A stretch of 51,386 bases of DNA from Lachnospiraceae bacterium RM5. GTDB lineage: Bacteria > Bacillota > Clostridia > Lachnospirales > Lachnospiraceae. A program made the position numbers and the translations under genes. Positions 1-8,769 of this stretch are shown here, in pieces (the stretch's first letter is position 1; every line of letters starts with the position of its first letter). The notes beneath the pieces were generated by a model. It was given only the letters and a program-made list of their open reading frames with translations. It had not been told where the DNA came from and ran no database searches. The DNA lies in assembly GCA_900110975.1 (NCBI GenBank), contig FOFK01000003.1, positions 272,298 through 323,683 of the forward strand. The letters run 5' to 3'.

Positions 1-250
1 CGTAATAACTTCTCACTTCCTACGAATAGATTTCTAATTTCCTTACATTCTATTCGTAGTAACTTCTCACATCATACGAATAGATTTCTGAGTTCCTGAT
101 TTCTATTCGTAATAACATCTCACTTCCTACGAATAGATTTCTAATTTCTTTACATTCTATTCGTAATCACTTCTCACATCATACGAATAGATTTCTAATT
201 TCCTGATTTCTATTCGTAGTTATCTCTCACATCATACGAATAGATCTCTA
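1..250. repeat. Inverted-repeat array, 53/54-bp period (locus 1 of the ACGAATAGA family)
   Basis: Left arms ACGAATAGA start at 22, 76, 129, 183 and 236. Each is followed about 26-27 bp later (centre to centre) by the right arm TCTATTCGT. Units are 53 or 54 bp apart. The window opens inside a right arm, so the array continues to the left. The 18-bp spacers between hairpins are nearly identical within this array (ending TCTCACATCAT or TCTCACTTCCT) but differ from those of the two other loci with the same arms. The last unit is degraded and its right arm covers the stop codon of the neighbouring gene. Confidence 0.9.
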
Positions 251-256
251 TAAATT

Positions 257-664
257 CTATAAAAGCTTCTTAAAATCATAATAATGCATATCTTTATCAT
301 ACTTCATAAGTACAGGAACAAATGCTCCGGCAACAATACCTTTATTTTTCGCATCATCTTTTGTAAGTTTTACTTTTCTTGTATAAAAACTCTGATGCTC
401 CTCCATGTAAAACATAAGTACTGCCTTAACTTTTTCACCTTCCTCAGAAACAGAAGTAACAAGTCCTTTTGATGTAAACATATCTTTTTTCTTTGCTTTT
501 TCGTATGTCATGTTCATCATGGAATTTTTCTGTTCATCACTCAAGGTTTGCAAAATCGTGTCAACACTTGCTCCTTCCTTTTTTGATACAATAAATACGA
601 TTATTGTAAGTACTCCACAAAATGCGGCGCCTATTAATAATCCAATCCATCCTCCTGCAAACAT
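257..664 (-). CDS. Small single-pass membrane protein, unknown function
   Basis: 135 residues. One hydrophobic segment lies at about residues 5-27, just after the start, followed by a charged, lysine-rich soluble part that is probably cytoplasmic or surface-exposed. I recognise no family or catalytic motif. The start is supported by a GGAG site about 8 nt upstream on the minus strand. The stop codon TAG lies inside the decayed last hairpin of the 53-bp array, so the array abuts or has eroded the 3' end. It lies 109 bp downstream of another membrane protein of unknown function and may share its transcript. Real gene: fairly sure. Function: unknown. Confidence 0.65.
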   Translation of the reverse strand: MFAGGWIGLLIGAAFCGVLTIIVFIVSKKEGASVDTILQTLSDEQKNSMMNMTYEKAKKKDMFTSKGLVTSVSEEGEKVKAVLMFYMEEHQSFYTRKVKLTKDDAKNKGIVAGAFVPVLMKYDKDMHYYDFKKLL

Positions 665-773
665 CTTTTTATCTCCTTTACATTTTTTATATTATAAACT
701 TTATAAGTTTATTTACCTTTAAAATCACCAGCCATCAAAACTGCCTGAATATTCACAACTTGCACATTCTAGT

Positions 774-1718
774 TTATTTACTCTTAAAATCCCCGGTTAC
801 AAAAACTCTTGCATCAAATGCACCCGGCCTTTCATTTTCCTTTTTTGTCAACATATATATTCTGTCGCCAAAATTCTGATTATCTTTGATAAAGAACTGG
901 CCCTTACCTACAGTGTAGTTTCCAAATTTGACATTGTTTCCTACCCATTCATATACTGCGACATTATAATAACTTAGATTTTTTGAAACTGATACAACCA
1001 TAACTTCTTTTATATATTTCATCCTTAGAGCATTTTTAATATATATATTCTTAAAAAATAGTATGCTAAAAACAATTCCAACGATTAGAAGAATAACGCA
1101 AACCACCGTTATAAAAACAAATGTTGCAAGGTCAATATCATCATATGATGCTACCCAAAAAATATAAATAAGAGAAACTATCATAAGTACTAAAAAACTC
1201 AACACAACAGAGCCAAGTATTTTCATACCTGAAAGTTTGCCATTTGCCTTTACAGTTTTTTTTATTTCTTTAACATCGTTTTTTGTGATTAAACGTGATT
1301 CCTGTTTATGAAAATCAAGGACCAACGGAGAAGGCATCTTAATAGATTTAGACCTGTCTACGTTAAAATCTTTATCTCCATTTACAGCACCAACCAAAAT
1401 ATATGTTTCACCATTTACAGGAATAACATAGTAATTATTCTCGATATAAAGCGCAATAAGTCTCTGACCCTTTTGAAGTTTGCCAAAAATCTTTAAATAT
1501 GGATAATCAAAAATATATGGAACACCTTTTTCGTCTACAAGATCATCCTCAACATAGGTTATAATTGCACACTCCGGTGTATCACTTGCATCAAAAAAGG
1601 TAATTCCATTTATATATGTGTTATCTTCTCTTATATTTTCATATGCACTTTTAATTCCAAGTTCTCTCAGTTCTTTTTTTATAAATTCAATTTCTGTACT
1701 ATTAAGTCTTTTTTTCAT
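774..1718 (-). CDS. Two-TM membrane protein, unknown function
   Basis: 314 residues. A soluble N-terminal part of about 165 residues precedes two close hydrophobic helices (about residues 167-190 and 200-223) separated by a short acidic loop. A C-terminal soluble region of about 90 residues follows. The topology suggests both soluble parts are on the same side of the membrane. No catalytic motif was recognised. The start ATG has a weak GAGA purine stretch upstream. It is 129 bp downstream of the GGDEF gene and could be the tail of that transcription unit. No function is assigned. Confidence 0.65.
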   Translation of the reverse strand: MKKRLNSTEIEFIKKELRELGIKSAYENIREDNTYINGITFFDASDTPECAIITYVEDDLVDEKGVPYIFDYPYLKIFGKLQKGQRLIALYIENNYYVIPVNGETYILVGAVNGDKDFNVDRSKSIKMPSPLVLDFHKQESRLITKNDVKEIKKTVKANGKLSGMKILGSVVLSFLVLMIVSLIYIFWVASYDDIDLATFVFITVVCVILLIVGIVFSILFFKNIYIKNALRMKYIKEVMVVSVSKNLSYYNVAVYEWVGNNVKFGNYTVGKGQFFIKDNQNFGDRIYMLTKKENERPGAFDARVFVTGDFKSK

Positions 1719-1847
1719 GATATTTCTCTACTCACAGTTTTTTTATATTTTAAAATTTTCTAAATACATTTTCGAATAATATATTTAATTTTCTAGCACA
1801 AATTTAAGTAATGTCTTAAAATTTTCTAACACATGGCCTGCTGATAT

Positions 1848-2855
1848 TTAATTGTTAAGTTCGCTGATAACGCAGTTTCTGCCACTTTCTTTTGCTGTAT
1901 ATAAATATCCATCTGCAACGCTAATGTTAGCTTCTATTGATTTTTCAGCATCAAAACTCCTGCATCCAAAACTCATTGTAACATTAATGTCGTTTCCGTC
2001 AGCATTTATTGTTGAATCCATTATCTTCTTTCGAATCATTTCAGCCTTTTCTATGCATTCATTAAGATCTGTATCTTCCATCATCATAATGAATTCTTCG
2101 CCACCCCAGCGATAAACCGCATCTTTTTCAGTGCAGTTTTGCTCGATAAGATTTGCAACAAACGCAAGAACATCATCTCCTGCATTATGTCCATAAGTAT
2201 CATTAACTTTTTTAAATTTATCTATATCACTTATGAACAGGCAAAGATTTCTTCCTTCATCAAGAGTTTTAGAAAATCTTCTTGAGAAATCACTATAAAA
2301 TCCCATTCTGTTTTTAAGTTTTGTAAGCTTATCATGATATGATTTTTCAAGGAAAGTTTCACTTTCAAGAGCAATGCCGCAAATAAGTGCCGCCATGGAA
2401 AGTTTTCTTGAATCCACAACCTCATCATACCCATCACCATCAAGTTTATTGATAATCTGGAAAGCACCAATAAATTCTCCATTAATGTCAGCAACCGGCA
2501 TAACAAGTATTGACTTTGTGACATATCCTGTCTTTTTATCTACGGACGAATTAAAATCCGGATCATTATAAGGATCATTAGTCACAATTATACGCTTTTC
2601 CCTGATTGCTTTACCAACAAGACCGGTATCATCAGGAATTGTTATCCTGTCAACTCCTGTTGCAGATGTTGTCCAAAGTTGATGTCTTACTTTGTCCCAT
2701 TTCCAAAAACTTGCCCTGTCAGAATTTGTCATCTTTCTTCCAAGTTCAGTGATATTTGAAAAAAGTTTAGCATGATTGCTAGGTTTTGCCGCACACATTT
2801 CGCGGTAAAGATTATCTCCAATTTCAAACACACTATCCATTATACTGTTGCTCAT
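1848..2855 (-). CDS. GAF-GGDEF diguanylate cyclase
   Basis: 335 residues, no membrane segment or signal peptide, so cytoplasmic. An N-terminal GAF-type sensory domain (about residues 25-160, with the usual end in GAFQIINK) is followed by a GGDEF domain (about 170-332). The signature is GGEEF at 251-255, preceded by the conserved DKFKKVNDTYGH segment that holds a metal-binding Asp. Family knowledge: GGEEF proteins condense two GTP to cyclic di-GMP. The allosteric inhibitory site RxxD, which should lie five residues before GGEEF, reads TEKD, so the Arg is missing and product inhibition is probably weak. The start has a textbook GGGAGG site. It is the last gene of the FecR/cyclase/MBL run but separated from it by a 245-bp T-rich gap. 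Confidence 0.93.
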   Translation of the reverse strand: MSNSIMDSVFEIGDNLYREMCAAKPSNHAKLFSNITELGRKMTNSDRASFWKWDKVRHQLWTTSATGVDRITIPDDTGLVGKAIREKRIIVTNDPYNDPDFNSSVDKKTGYVTKSILVMPVADINGEFIGAFQIINKLDGDGYDEVVDSRKLSMAALICGIALESETFLEKSYHDKLTKLKNRMGFYSDFSRRFSKTLDEGRNLCLFISDIDKFKKVNDTYGHNAGDDVLAFVANLIEQNCTEKDAVYRWGGEEFIMMMEDTDLNECIEKAEMIRKKIMDSTINADGNDINVTMSFGCRSFDAEKSIEANISVADGYLYTAKESGRNCVISELNN

Positions 2856-2869
2856 TGTTTTTCCTCCCA

Positions 2870-3070
2870 GAATTTTTTTTGTATTTTCTTGTTTCCTAAT
2901 TTTTCCTTGTGTTTTCTTATTTTTCTTTATTTCTTCTTATTTTTCTTTTTGTTTCCTTATTTTTCCTTAATTTTTCTTTATTTTCCTTATTTTTCCTTAT
3001 TTCTCCCTAATTTTCTTTGTTTTTTATTAGATTTATTGTTTTCTCGATTTTACATTTATCTTATACATTT
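2870..3070. repeat. T-rich degenerate short tandem repeat
   Basis: The gap between the MBL gene and the GGDEF gene consists of roughly 11-14-bp variants of TTTTCCTTATT on the plus strand, purine-rich on the transcribed minus strand. Clean inverted repeats are not visible. An open frame on the plus strand here is low-complexity Phe/Leu/Ser and is not a gene. Confidence 0.6.
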
Positions 3071-3100
3071 ATCTTATATATTATTCTTTTCAGATGTAAT

Positions 3101-3793
3101 TTACACAACCTCAACAAGCTGCATACCCGTATTTTCTATCAATTTTTCAATTTTTTCTTCCTCATCAAGATGCATAAGGAAAACTTTAATATCATTTTCT
3201 TCAAACCATTCATTCATACTGATAATCTCTTCCACATGCAAATGCACTCCTGCAGGATAATATGTGCATTCACAATAAAAATAACTTCCCTTTTTCAGCC
3301 TTGAAACAAATGGATTTATTATCCCGGTATCTCCTGTATATACAATATGCTTTCCATCTATCAAAAGCTCATAACCAAAACATTTTCCTTCAAGTTCAGG
3401 CACATGAACCGTTAGAATCGAATCAATAATAAAATCTAATCCTGATTTATCAACTGTCACAAGTGTGTATTCTACATTTTCATCATCACATCCTTCGATA
3501 GAAAGTACTTTTTTAATATCTTTCAGGACATCATTTGATGGTGCAACTATAAGTACACTTTTTTTCCAAACATAATACGCATAATGAATCAACATGGAAA
3601 TGCCACTGATATGATCACTATGGGTATGTGTTACAAGAACTACAATTCTTTTTGCATTTATAGAATCAAATTTTTTTAATTTTATAAAGGCTGTCATTGA
3701 ACAGTCAATTAGTACCATGTCGTCACCGTTAACAAAATAAGCACAATTGTGTTCATCCGTAAATCCGGCGCCTCTTCCTAAAAACTTTAACAA
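3101..3793 (-). CDS. MBL-fold metallo-hydrolase (TTG start)
   Basis: 230 residues. The metallo-beta-lactamase signature THTHSDHISG (HxHxDH zinc ligands) lies at about residues 55-65, with a further TGDTG-type Asp region near 150 and a C-terminal His (FLMHLDEEE). This resembles RNase Z / phosphodiesterase-like MBL enzymes that act on phosphodiesters, but the substrate cannot be read from sequence. Start choice: an in-frame ATG at 3826 would overlap the cyclase gene by 11 bp and has no ribosome site. TTG at 3793 sits 7 nt after GGAGG and gives the usual family N-terminus LKFLGRGAGF. It directly follows the adenylate cyclase, so a role in the same signalling locus, for example cyclic nucleotide turnover, is possible but is inference. 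Confidence 0.85.
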   Translation of the reverse strand: MLKFLGRGAGFTDEHNCAYFVNGDDMVLIDCSMTAFIKLKKFDSINAKRIVVLVTHTHSDHISGISMLIHYAYYVWKKSVLIVAPSNDVLKDIKKVLSIEGCDDENVEYTLVTVDKSGLDFIIDSILTVHVPELEGKCFGYELLIDGKHIVYTGDTGIINPFVSRLKKGSYFYCECTYYPAGVHLHVEEIISMNEWFEENDIKVFLMHLDEEEKIEKLIENTGMQLVEVV

Positions 3794-3815
3794 TATACCA
3801 CCTCCCTGCTCATCT

Positions 3816-5594
3816 TTAAGAAACACTTACAACTTCATAAACAAAGACACCTTTTGTCTTGCCTTTTAATGGAATTTCTCCCACTTCCTTAACTTCTATT
3901 CTATCTTTAAGCCTTTCATAAAGCACATCACTTATAAGCACCTGGCCTTTTTTTGCATTTGCTTCAAGTCTTGCGGCTGTATTCACCGTATCACCAATAG
4001 CAGTAAAATCCATTCTAAATTCACAGCCAACGTTTCCAACTACAGCAGGTCCAACATTTACGCCCACACCAAATCCGACGCTTCTTCCAAAACGCTTTTG
4101 GAATTTTTCCTCAATTGCCTCGCCGCCTTTAACTATATCCATTGCGGCACAAACCGCTTTATATTCATAATCCGGAAGGTCAAATGGAGAATTAAATACA
4201 GCCATTGTGGCATCACCCACAAATTTATCCAATGTACCTGAGTTATCAAAAATTGATTTCGTTGTCAGGCTGAGATATTCATTTAAGATTTCAACTACTT
4301 CTTCAGGCTGCAACGCCTCAGACATAGTAGTAAATCCTCTTATATCAACAAAAAGCACCGCAATATCTCTGTTTTCGCCACCAAGCTTTATTTCAAAATC
4401 ACCTTTTTTAGCTATTTCTTCAACAATCTGAGGTGCAACATATTTTCTGAATGCTAAAAGAACTTTTTTCTTTTTCAAATTTTCTGAAAGATAATTCATT
4501 CCAACAGAATAAATAAACGAAAGTACAATTATTACAGGAAAATATATAACCTCAAATGAATAACCAATTTCATTTATTTTTGCAAGAAGAATTATTTCTG
4601 CTATTATCATCATGATAAGAATTATAAGTGACTGCCAGATTTTTAGCTTTTTAAAAAGCAAATGTAAAAGCATTGCTATGACTGCAGTTATAATAGCAAG
4701 AATAATCGGATTTCCACTTACCGCAAATCTTCCTTCAAGATATGATTGAAAAATATTAGCATGTATTTCAACACCATACATGTGCTCACTGCCGCCATTT
4801 GGCACTAAAAAATCATCCTGCATTCCCGGATCGTAAGCACCAACAAATACTATACTGTCAGCAAATGCAGAAGGATCTATTTTCCCCGAAAGCACATCAG
4901 CCATTGAGATATATTCATAATCACCCGGTTTTCCTGAATAATTTATGATAGAACGTCCATACTTATCAGTTGGAATATCTTTGCTCTCTTCACCTGTAAT
5001 TTCAAGATATCTGTCATACATAACCTTTGAAAACATATGATAGTCCTTGCCATCTACATTTTCAACAGGTTTTATTCTTCTTACCGTACCATCAGTATCC
5101 TGTGAAACATTGCTATATCCTATGGATGCGCTGTCCGATAACTCATCATAAGGCATTACAATACCATCAACCGGTGTATACAAAAGACCGTCATCATTGT
5201 AAAGAATTTTTTTGCTGTAAAGCAGCTGATTTACAACAACAACATTTCCAGATTCTTTTACTTCTTTAGCAAAATCCGAATCTCCATCATCGACATTTCC
5301 AGAAAAAAGTATATCAAAACCGATAAGACATGGTTTTGTATTTTCATCTTTATTAAGTGTTCTTATCAGATCTGCATACGTGGATCTGGACCAGGTCTGT
5401 ACAGGTCCATATTCTTCAAGTGTTTTTGCATCAATTCCAATAATCTTGATATCACTTCTTATTCCTCTTGGTGTCTGATAAAGCCTGTCTTTTGCCATAT
5501 TATCCAACGAAGAAAACATATCAAAAACAGTTAAGAGAAATAACATGACACCAACTATCAAAATCTCAATTATTAAGGTCAGCCTCTTTTTCAT
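3816..5594 (-). CDS. CHASE2-domain class III adenylate cyclase
   Basis: 592 residues. One TM helix at the N-terminus leads to a large extracytoplasmic CHASE2 sensor (about residues 30-290). Three closely spaced TM helices (about 295-370) follow, then a cytoplasmic class III cyclase domain (about 410-590). Both metal-binding Asp motifs are present (FVDIRGFT and KFVGDA). The Lys of LDKFVGD and the Thr of DFTAIGD are the ATP-selecting pair of class IIIb adenylate cyclases, and VNTAARLE supplies the transition-state Asn/Arg. Predicted product is therefore cAMP. ATG at 5594 is preferred, with an AGGCGG-like site 8 nt upstream. A longer frame starts at TTG 5633 without a ribosome site. Its 5' edge carries a duplication of the end of the upstream gene. 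Confidence 0.92.
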   Translation of the reverse strand: MKKRLTLIIEILIVGVMLFLLTVFDMFSSLDNMAKDRLYQTPRGIRSDIKIIGIDAKTLEEYGPVQTWSRSTYADLIRTLNKDENTKPCLIGFDILFSGNVDDGDSDFAKEVKESGNVVVVNQLLYSKKILYNDDGLLYTPVDGIVMPYDELSDSASIGYSNVSQDTDGTVRRIKPVENVDGKDYHMFSKVMYDRYLEITGEESKDIPTDKYGRSIINYSGKPGDYEYISMADVLSGKIDPSAFADSIVFVGAYDPGMQDDFLVPNGGSEHMYGVEIHANIFQSYLEGRFAVSGNPIILAIITAVIAMLLHLLFKKLKIWQSLIILIMMIIAEIILLAKINEIGYSFEVIYFPVIIVLSFIYSVGMNYLSENLKKKKVLLAFRKYVAPQIVEEIAKKGDFEIKLGGENRDIAVLFVDIRGFTTMSEALQPEEVVEILNEYLSLTTKSIFDNSGTLDKFVGDATMAVFNSPFDLPDYEYKAVCAAMDIVKGGEAIEEKFQKRFGRSVGFGVGVNVGPAVVGNVGCEFRMDFTAIGDTVNTAARLEANAKKGQVLISDVLYERLKDRIEVKEVGEIPLKGKTKGVFVYEVVSVS

Positions 5595-5598
5595 ACCC

Positions 5599-5696
5599 TG
5601 TTCCGCCTTATATTCCCAAATTTCATAATTCAAGTTCTGCTATAAATAATATATACAATTAATCTTGTTCCGCCTTATATTCCTGAATTTCATAAT
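5599..5696. repeat. 31-bp direct repeat at a gene junction
   Basis: Copies at 5599-5629 and 5665-5695 (plus strand, starting TGTTCCGCCTTATATTCC) agree at 29 of 31 positions. One copy encodes the last residues of the Ig-like protein (YEIQEYKAEQ, then Asp and stop). The other lies just before the cyclase start and reads YEIWEYKAEQ in the same frame. The duplication supplies the purine stretch that serves as the cyclase ribosome site. Confidence 0.9.
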
Positions 5697-8613
5697 AGCC
5701 GCTTTCTCTTACATAAATAGGCATATCACCACTGTATATCGTATCATCTCCGCTTATCTTCCATAAGCCTTCCCCAAGGGAATAGTCCTCGTTTGCTTCA
5801 AGAAATACTTTCTTACCTGCAGGAATAACTTTTTTCTCAAGCCACCCGGCAATCATGGTAATAACAAATTCTGTGGTATTTCCAGCTTCATCCTCTGCAA
5901 CGATTTTAAATGTTTTCTGATTTTCTTCGCCAAGTTTTAGTGAAGGCATCTTACCATCCACTAATTTATATTCCACACCATCAATATATAATATTTTAAA
6001 ATTATCATCAGATACATCAAAGTTAAGTTCATCAGCAAATATAGAAGTTCCACTTTCTAAATTTCCCTTAGAAAAACTGATTTTTGGATATACTGTATCA
6101 ATTTTAACATTACCAATCATAAGCTGCTTCTCAGTCAGGGCACCGTCTGAATCTCTTCTAAGATAAAATGAATGATTGTCCGGATTATAATTTATTTTCT
6201 TGGTAAATGGCCCATCCGGACTTAATGATATTGAATATCCAGAAAGCGCAACTACCATTACATCGCTTGTATAATATCCATTTTTTCCTATTGTTCCCTC
6301 CAGAGTATATGGATTTTCAGGAGCAGGAAGGTATGAAATAACAAAATCAGCTGTAAGAACTGTCGCAAGATAGTTCTCATTTTCAGGTATAGTAACCCTT
6401 GCTGTATAACGTCCTGCATTTACAGGTTTTGCTTCAGAATATGTGCTATCATCAAGATTTTGTGATTTGTATTCTATCTTAATGCCTGCCGGAATTTCCT
6501 CATCTGAAACAAGTAATGGAGTAATTTTTCCACCAACATATATATTTTTTACGATAAAATCAGCATTAAAATATGTTTTTTTATTTTCTGTATTAATTGG
6601 AACCTCAGGTATTACCGGTGGAACCGGATTAACCGGGCTAATCGGTGTAACTGGAATTTCTGGTGTCTCCGGTGTTTCTGGTGTCTCTGGTGTCTCTGGT
6701 GTCTCCGGTGTCTCCGGTGTCTCCGGTGTTTCCGGCACCTCAATTATTTCAAATGTATCTGTACAACTAATTGCCCCATAATTATCCGTTTCAGGTATAT
6801 TGGCCCTGATAACATATTTTCCTGGAGCTGTTGGTTCTGTCATGGAAAATGAACTATCAGGATCGTCAACGCCCTTGTATTCATATACCACATCATCTTT
6901 TCCATCTGAACTTGTGGTAAGAACAGGCACAATTTCCTCTCCCTCATTGATATCAGATACAGTAACTGTTGCAGTTGGCGTAACTAAAGGATATCTAAGA
7001 GCAAAATTAAGAGAAACTTCTCGTCCTGATAAATCAACAGCCTTGACACTGACACTTTTCTTTTCTCCAAATGCACTGTCAATTGATATATCAGCCATTC
7101 CCGAAACAATGCCTTCGTTATCCTCATTATAGACAGTGTCATTAACAACAACTTTATTTAAATTTTCATCATAAACGCTGAATTTTACATTTTCTGCAAA
7201 TATCTCATTACCTTCTGAGATAGAAGCCTCTTCTCCATCAATATAAATACCTCTAATGACCGGATCTTCTAAATCAAAAACAACATCCGAAAGTTCAGGT
7301 AAAAATTTTTCATTTGACGCCTCATACATATCAGTCTGAGCATCATCTGATTTTCTCTTAAGATAAAAACTAAAATCTGAATTATAGAAATATCCCCCTT
7401 CTCCGTCCTCCATATATATATCATCATGTGTTAAAGTAATTGAATCAGCAAATTCCGAATCTCCATCAGAAGTTTTTACATAAAAATCTTCATGTGGTTT
7501 TATTGTAATGCTGTCTTTAGCATAAATTCCATTTGAAAGTCCGCTTATTTCAAGATATTTTCCCGAATCAAGCACCTTACATTCCGATAAAGGAAGGAAA
7601 GAATAATTAAAACTAACCGGATCCGACTCACTGGCTTTAAATTTTTCAGTTGCAGGTGCAACTGCTTTTACGTAATAATCTCCAATTCCATATGGCTTTT
7701 CTTCCACATAATCAGCATAACCATAACCAAGATATTCAAGATGTGGTGTTCCATCATAACCATCAGCTGTTGATATTGTAAAATCAAAATCCTGTCCAAA
7801 ATATCTGTCCGAAACTCCGGATAAAGATACATTAGAATCCTGCAAAATAATATCCCCTGCATTTCCGGAAACTGCCGATGTAAATGTTCTTGAAACTCCA
7901 TTTACTTCTAATACAAATGTTCCACCTCTTGAAGAAATAGCTGCATCTGCATCTGCCTTTACAATTCCATCGAGATCAAAATTTTCCTTTACAAAACTTG
8001 ACGAAACCTGAAATACAGAAGTTTCAGTACTTGCAATATTTGTCATGCTTGTAATGCCAATATTGTCAGCAGACAAAACACCATTATTTTGTATTTTCAA
8101 TTCATCATAAACAGAGCTAGTATAGGAACTTAAATAAACAGTTCCATTTATAACCATTGTTCCCATACCCTCAAAACTGCTAAATTTAAGAGTACATCCG
8201 GAATCTATAGTAAGCTTGCAATCCTCACCACTCATTGAAAATTCTCTTTTCATTTCAACATCAGAACTTATCTCAAGCTCCGAACCGTCCGTCATAATAA
8301 TTGCAAATTCTTCATCCTTAGATAATGTAACCTGTTCAATATCAGAATCCTCCGGTTCTAAGCATGTAATCTGATATCCTTCAGTGGTTTTTGAAAGAGT
8401 ATAATGTGCTATCTTACCTTCAACAGTCATCAAAGTAACACCCACATAAGAATCATCTACGAGCTCAGCATATACTCCTCCCGTACCTTCTACATCTTCT
8501 GCTGCCGCTACGATTTTATTAGGCATAAAATTTGCATTGCAAAATACCATAGAAAAAATAAGCATAGCCGCAGTGAATTTTTTTAGATTTTTAGATTTGA
8601 ATATATTTTTCAT
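5659..8613 (-). CDS. Large secreted Ig-like repeat protein with Pro-Glu-Thr linker
   Basis: 984 residues. A positively charged N-terminus plus hydrophobic stretch (about residues 8-35, ending near KIVAAAE) forms a Sec signal peptide. The mature protein holds beta-rich modules. Two Ig-like domains (each with YEYK/IEYK, then PGKY or AGRY, then IPE.DNY/ENY) flank a (Pro-Glu-Thr)n linker encoded at about 6600-6730. Two copies of another module contain FYLKRKSDD / FYLRRDSDG. There is no LPXTG, S-layer or choline-binding anchor at the C-terminus, so it is either released or held by a partner. ATG 8613 is chosen because GGAGG lies 8 nt upstream; ATG 8634 lacks a site. It sits between the FecR protein and the CHASE2 cyclase. 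An extracellular ligand or envelope component of that system is the natural inference. Confidence 0.8.
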   Translation of the reverse strand: MKNIFKSKNLKKFTAAMLIFSMVFCNANFMPNKIVAAAEDVEGTGGVYAELVDDSYVGVTLMTVEGKIAHYTLSKTTEGYQITCLEPEDSDIEQVTLSKDEEFAIIMTDGSELEISSDVEMKREFSMSGEDCKLTIDSGCTLKFSSFEGMGTMVINGTVYLSSYTSSVYDELKIQNNGVLSADNIGITSMTNIASTETSVFQVSSSFVKENFDLDGIVKADADAAISSRGGTFVLEVNGVSRTFTSAVSGNAGDIILQDSNVSLSGVSDRYFGQDFDFTISTADGYDGTPHLEYLGYGYADYVEEKPYGIGDYYVKAVAPATEKFKASESDPVSFNYSFLPLSECKVLDSGKYLEISGLSNGIYAKDSITIKPHEDFYVKTSDGDSEFADSITLTHDDIYMEDGEGGYFYNSDFSFYLKRKSDDAQTDMYEASNEKFLPELSDVVFDLEDPVIRGIYIDGEEASISEGNEIFAENVKFSVYDENLNKVVVNDTVYNEDNEGIVSGMADISIDSAFGEKKSVSVKAVDLSGREVSLNFALRYPLVTPTATVTVSDINEGEEIVPVLTTSSDGKDDVVYEYKGVDDPDSSFSMTEPTAPGKYVIRANIPETDNYGAISCTDTFEIIEVPETPETPETPETPETPETPETPETPEIPVTPISPVNPVPPVIPEVPINTENKKTYFNADFIVKNIYVGGKITPLLVSDEEIPAGIKIEYKSQNLDDSTYSEAKPVNAGRYTARVTIPENENYLATVLTADFVISYLPAPENPYTLEGTIGKNGYYTSDVMVVALSGYSISLSPDGPFTKKINYNPDNHSFYLRRDSDGALTEKQLMIGNVKIDTVYPKISFSKGNLESGTSIFADELNFDVSDDNFKILYIDGVEYKLVDGKMPSLKLGEENQKTFKIVAEDEAGNTTEFVITMIAGWLEKKVIPAGKKVFLEANEDYSLGEGLWKISGDDTIYSGDMPIYVRESGYYEIQEYKAEQD

Positions 8614-8634
8614 GACGGTTTCCCTCCAAGACAT

Positions 8635-8768
8635 GTTGTGAGCTATATGTTTCTATCATACGTTTCAACCACAGGTTTTATTCACGCGTTTCCTTCACAC
8701 ATTTCCTTCTCATATTTCATTCATATGCAGTTTATTTTCACATTTGCCTTCCACATTTATCTTCCACA
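8635..8768. repeat. Degenerate T/C-rich repeat between FecR gene and Ig-like gene
   Basis: Loose copies of a 12-14-bp unit resembling TTTCCTTCACACA fill the gap. No hairpin or promoter was found, which is consistent with read-through from the FecR gene. Confidence 0.45.
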
Positions 8769-8769
8769 T

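Noticed and set aside
2772-3304. Phe-rich open frames on the plus strand
   Set aside because: They are translations of the T-rich degenerate repeat and of the reverse of the MBL gene, with no start signals.
6443-6781. 112-residue plus-strand frame with Gly-Val-Ser repeats
   Set aside because: It is the complement of the Pro-Glu-Thr linker codons of the Ig-like protein.
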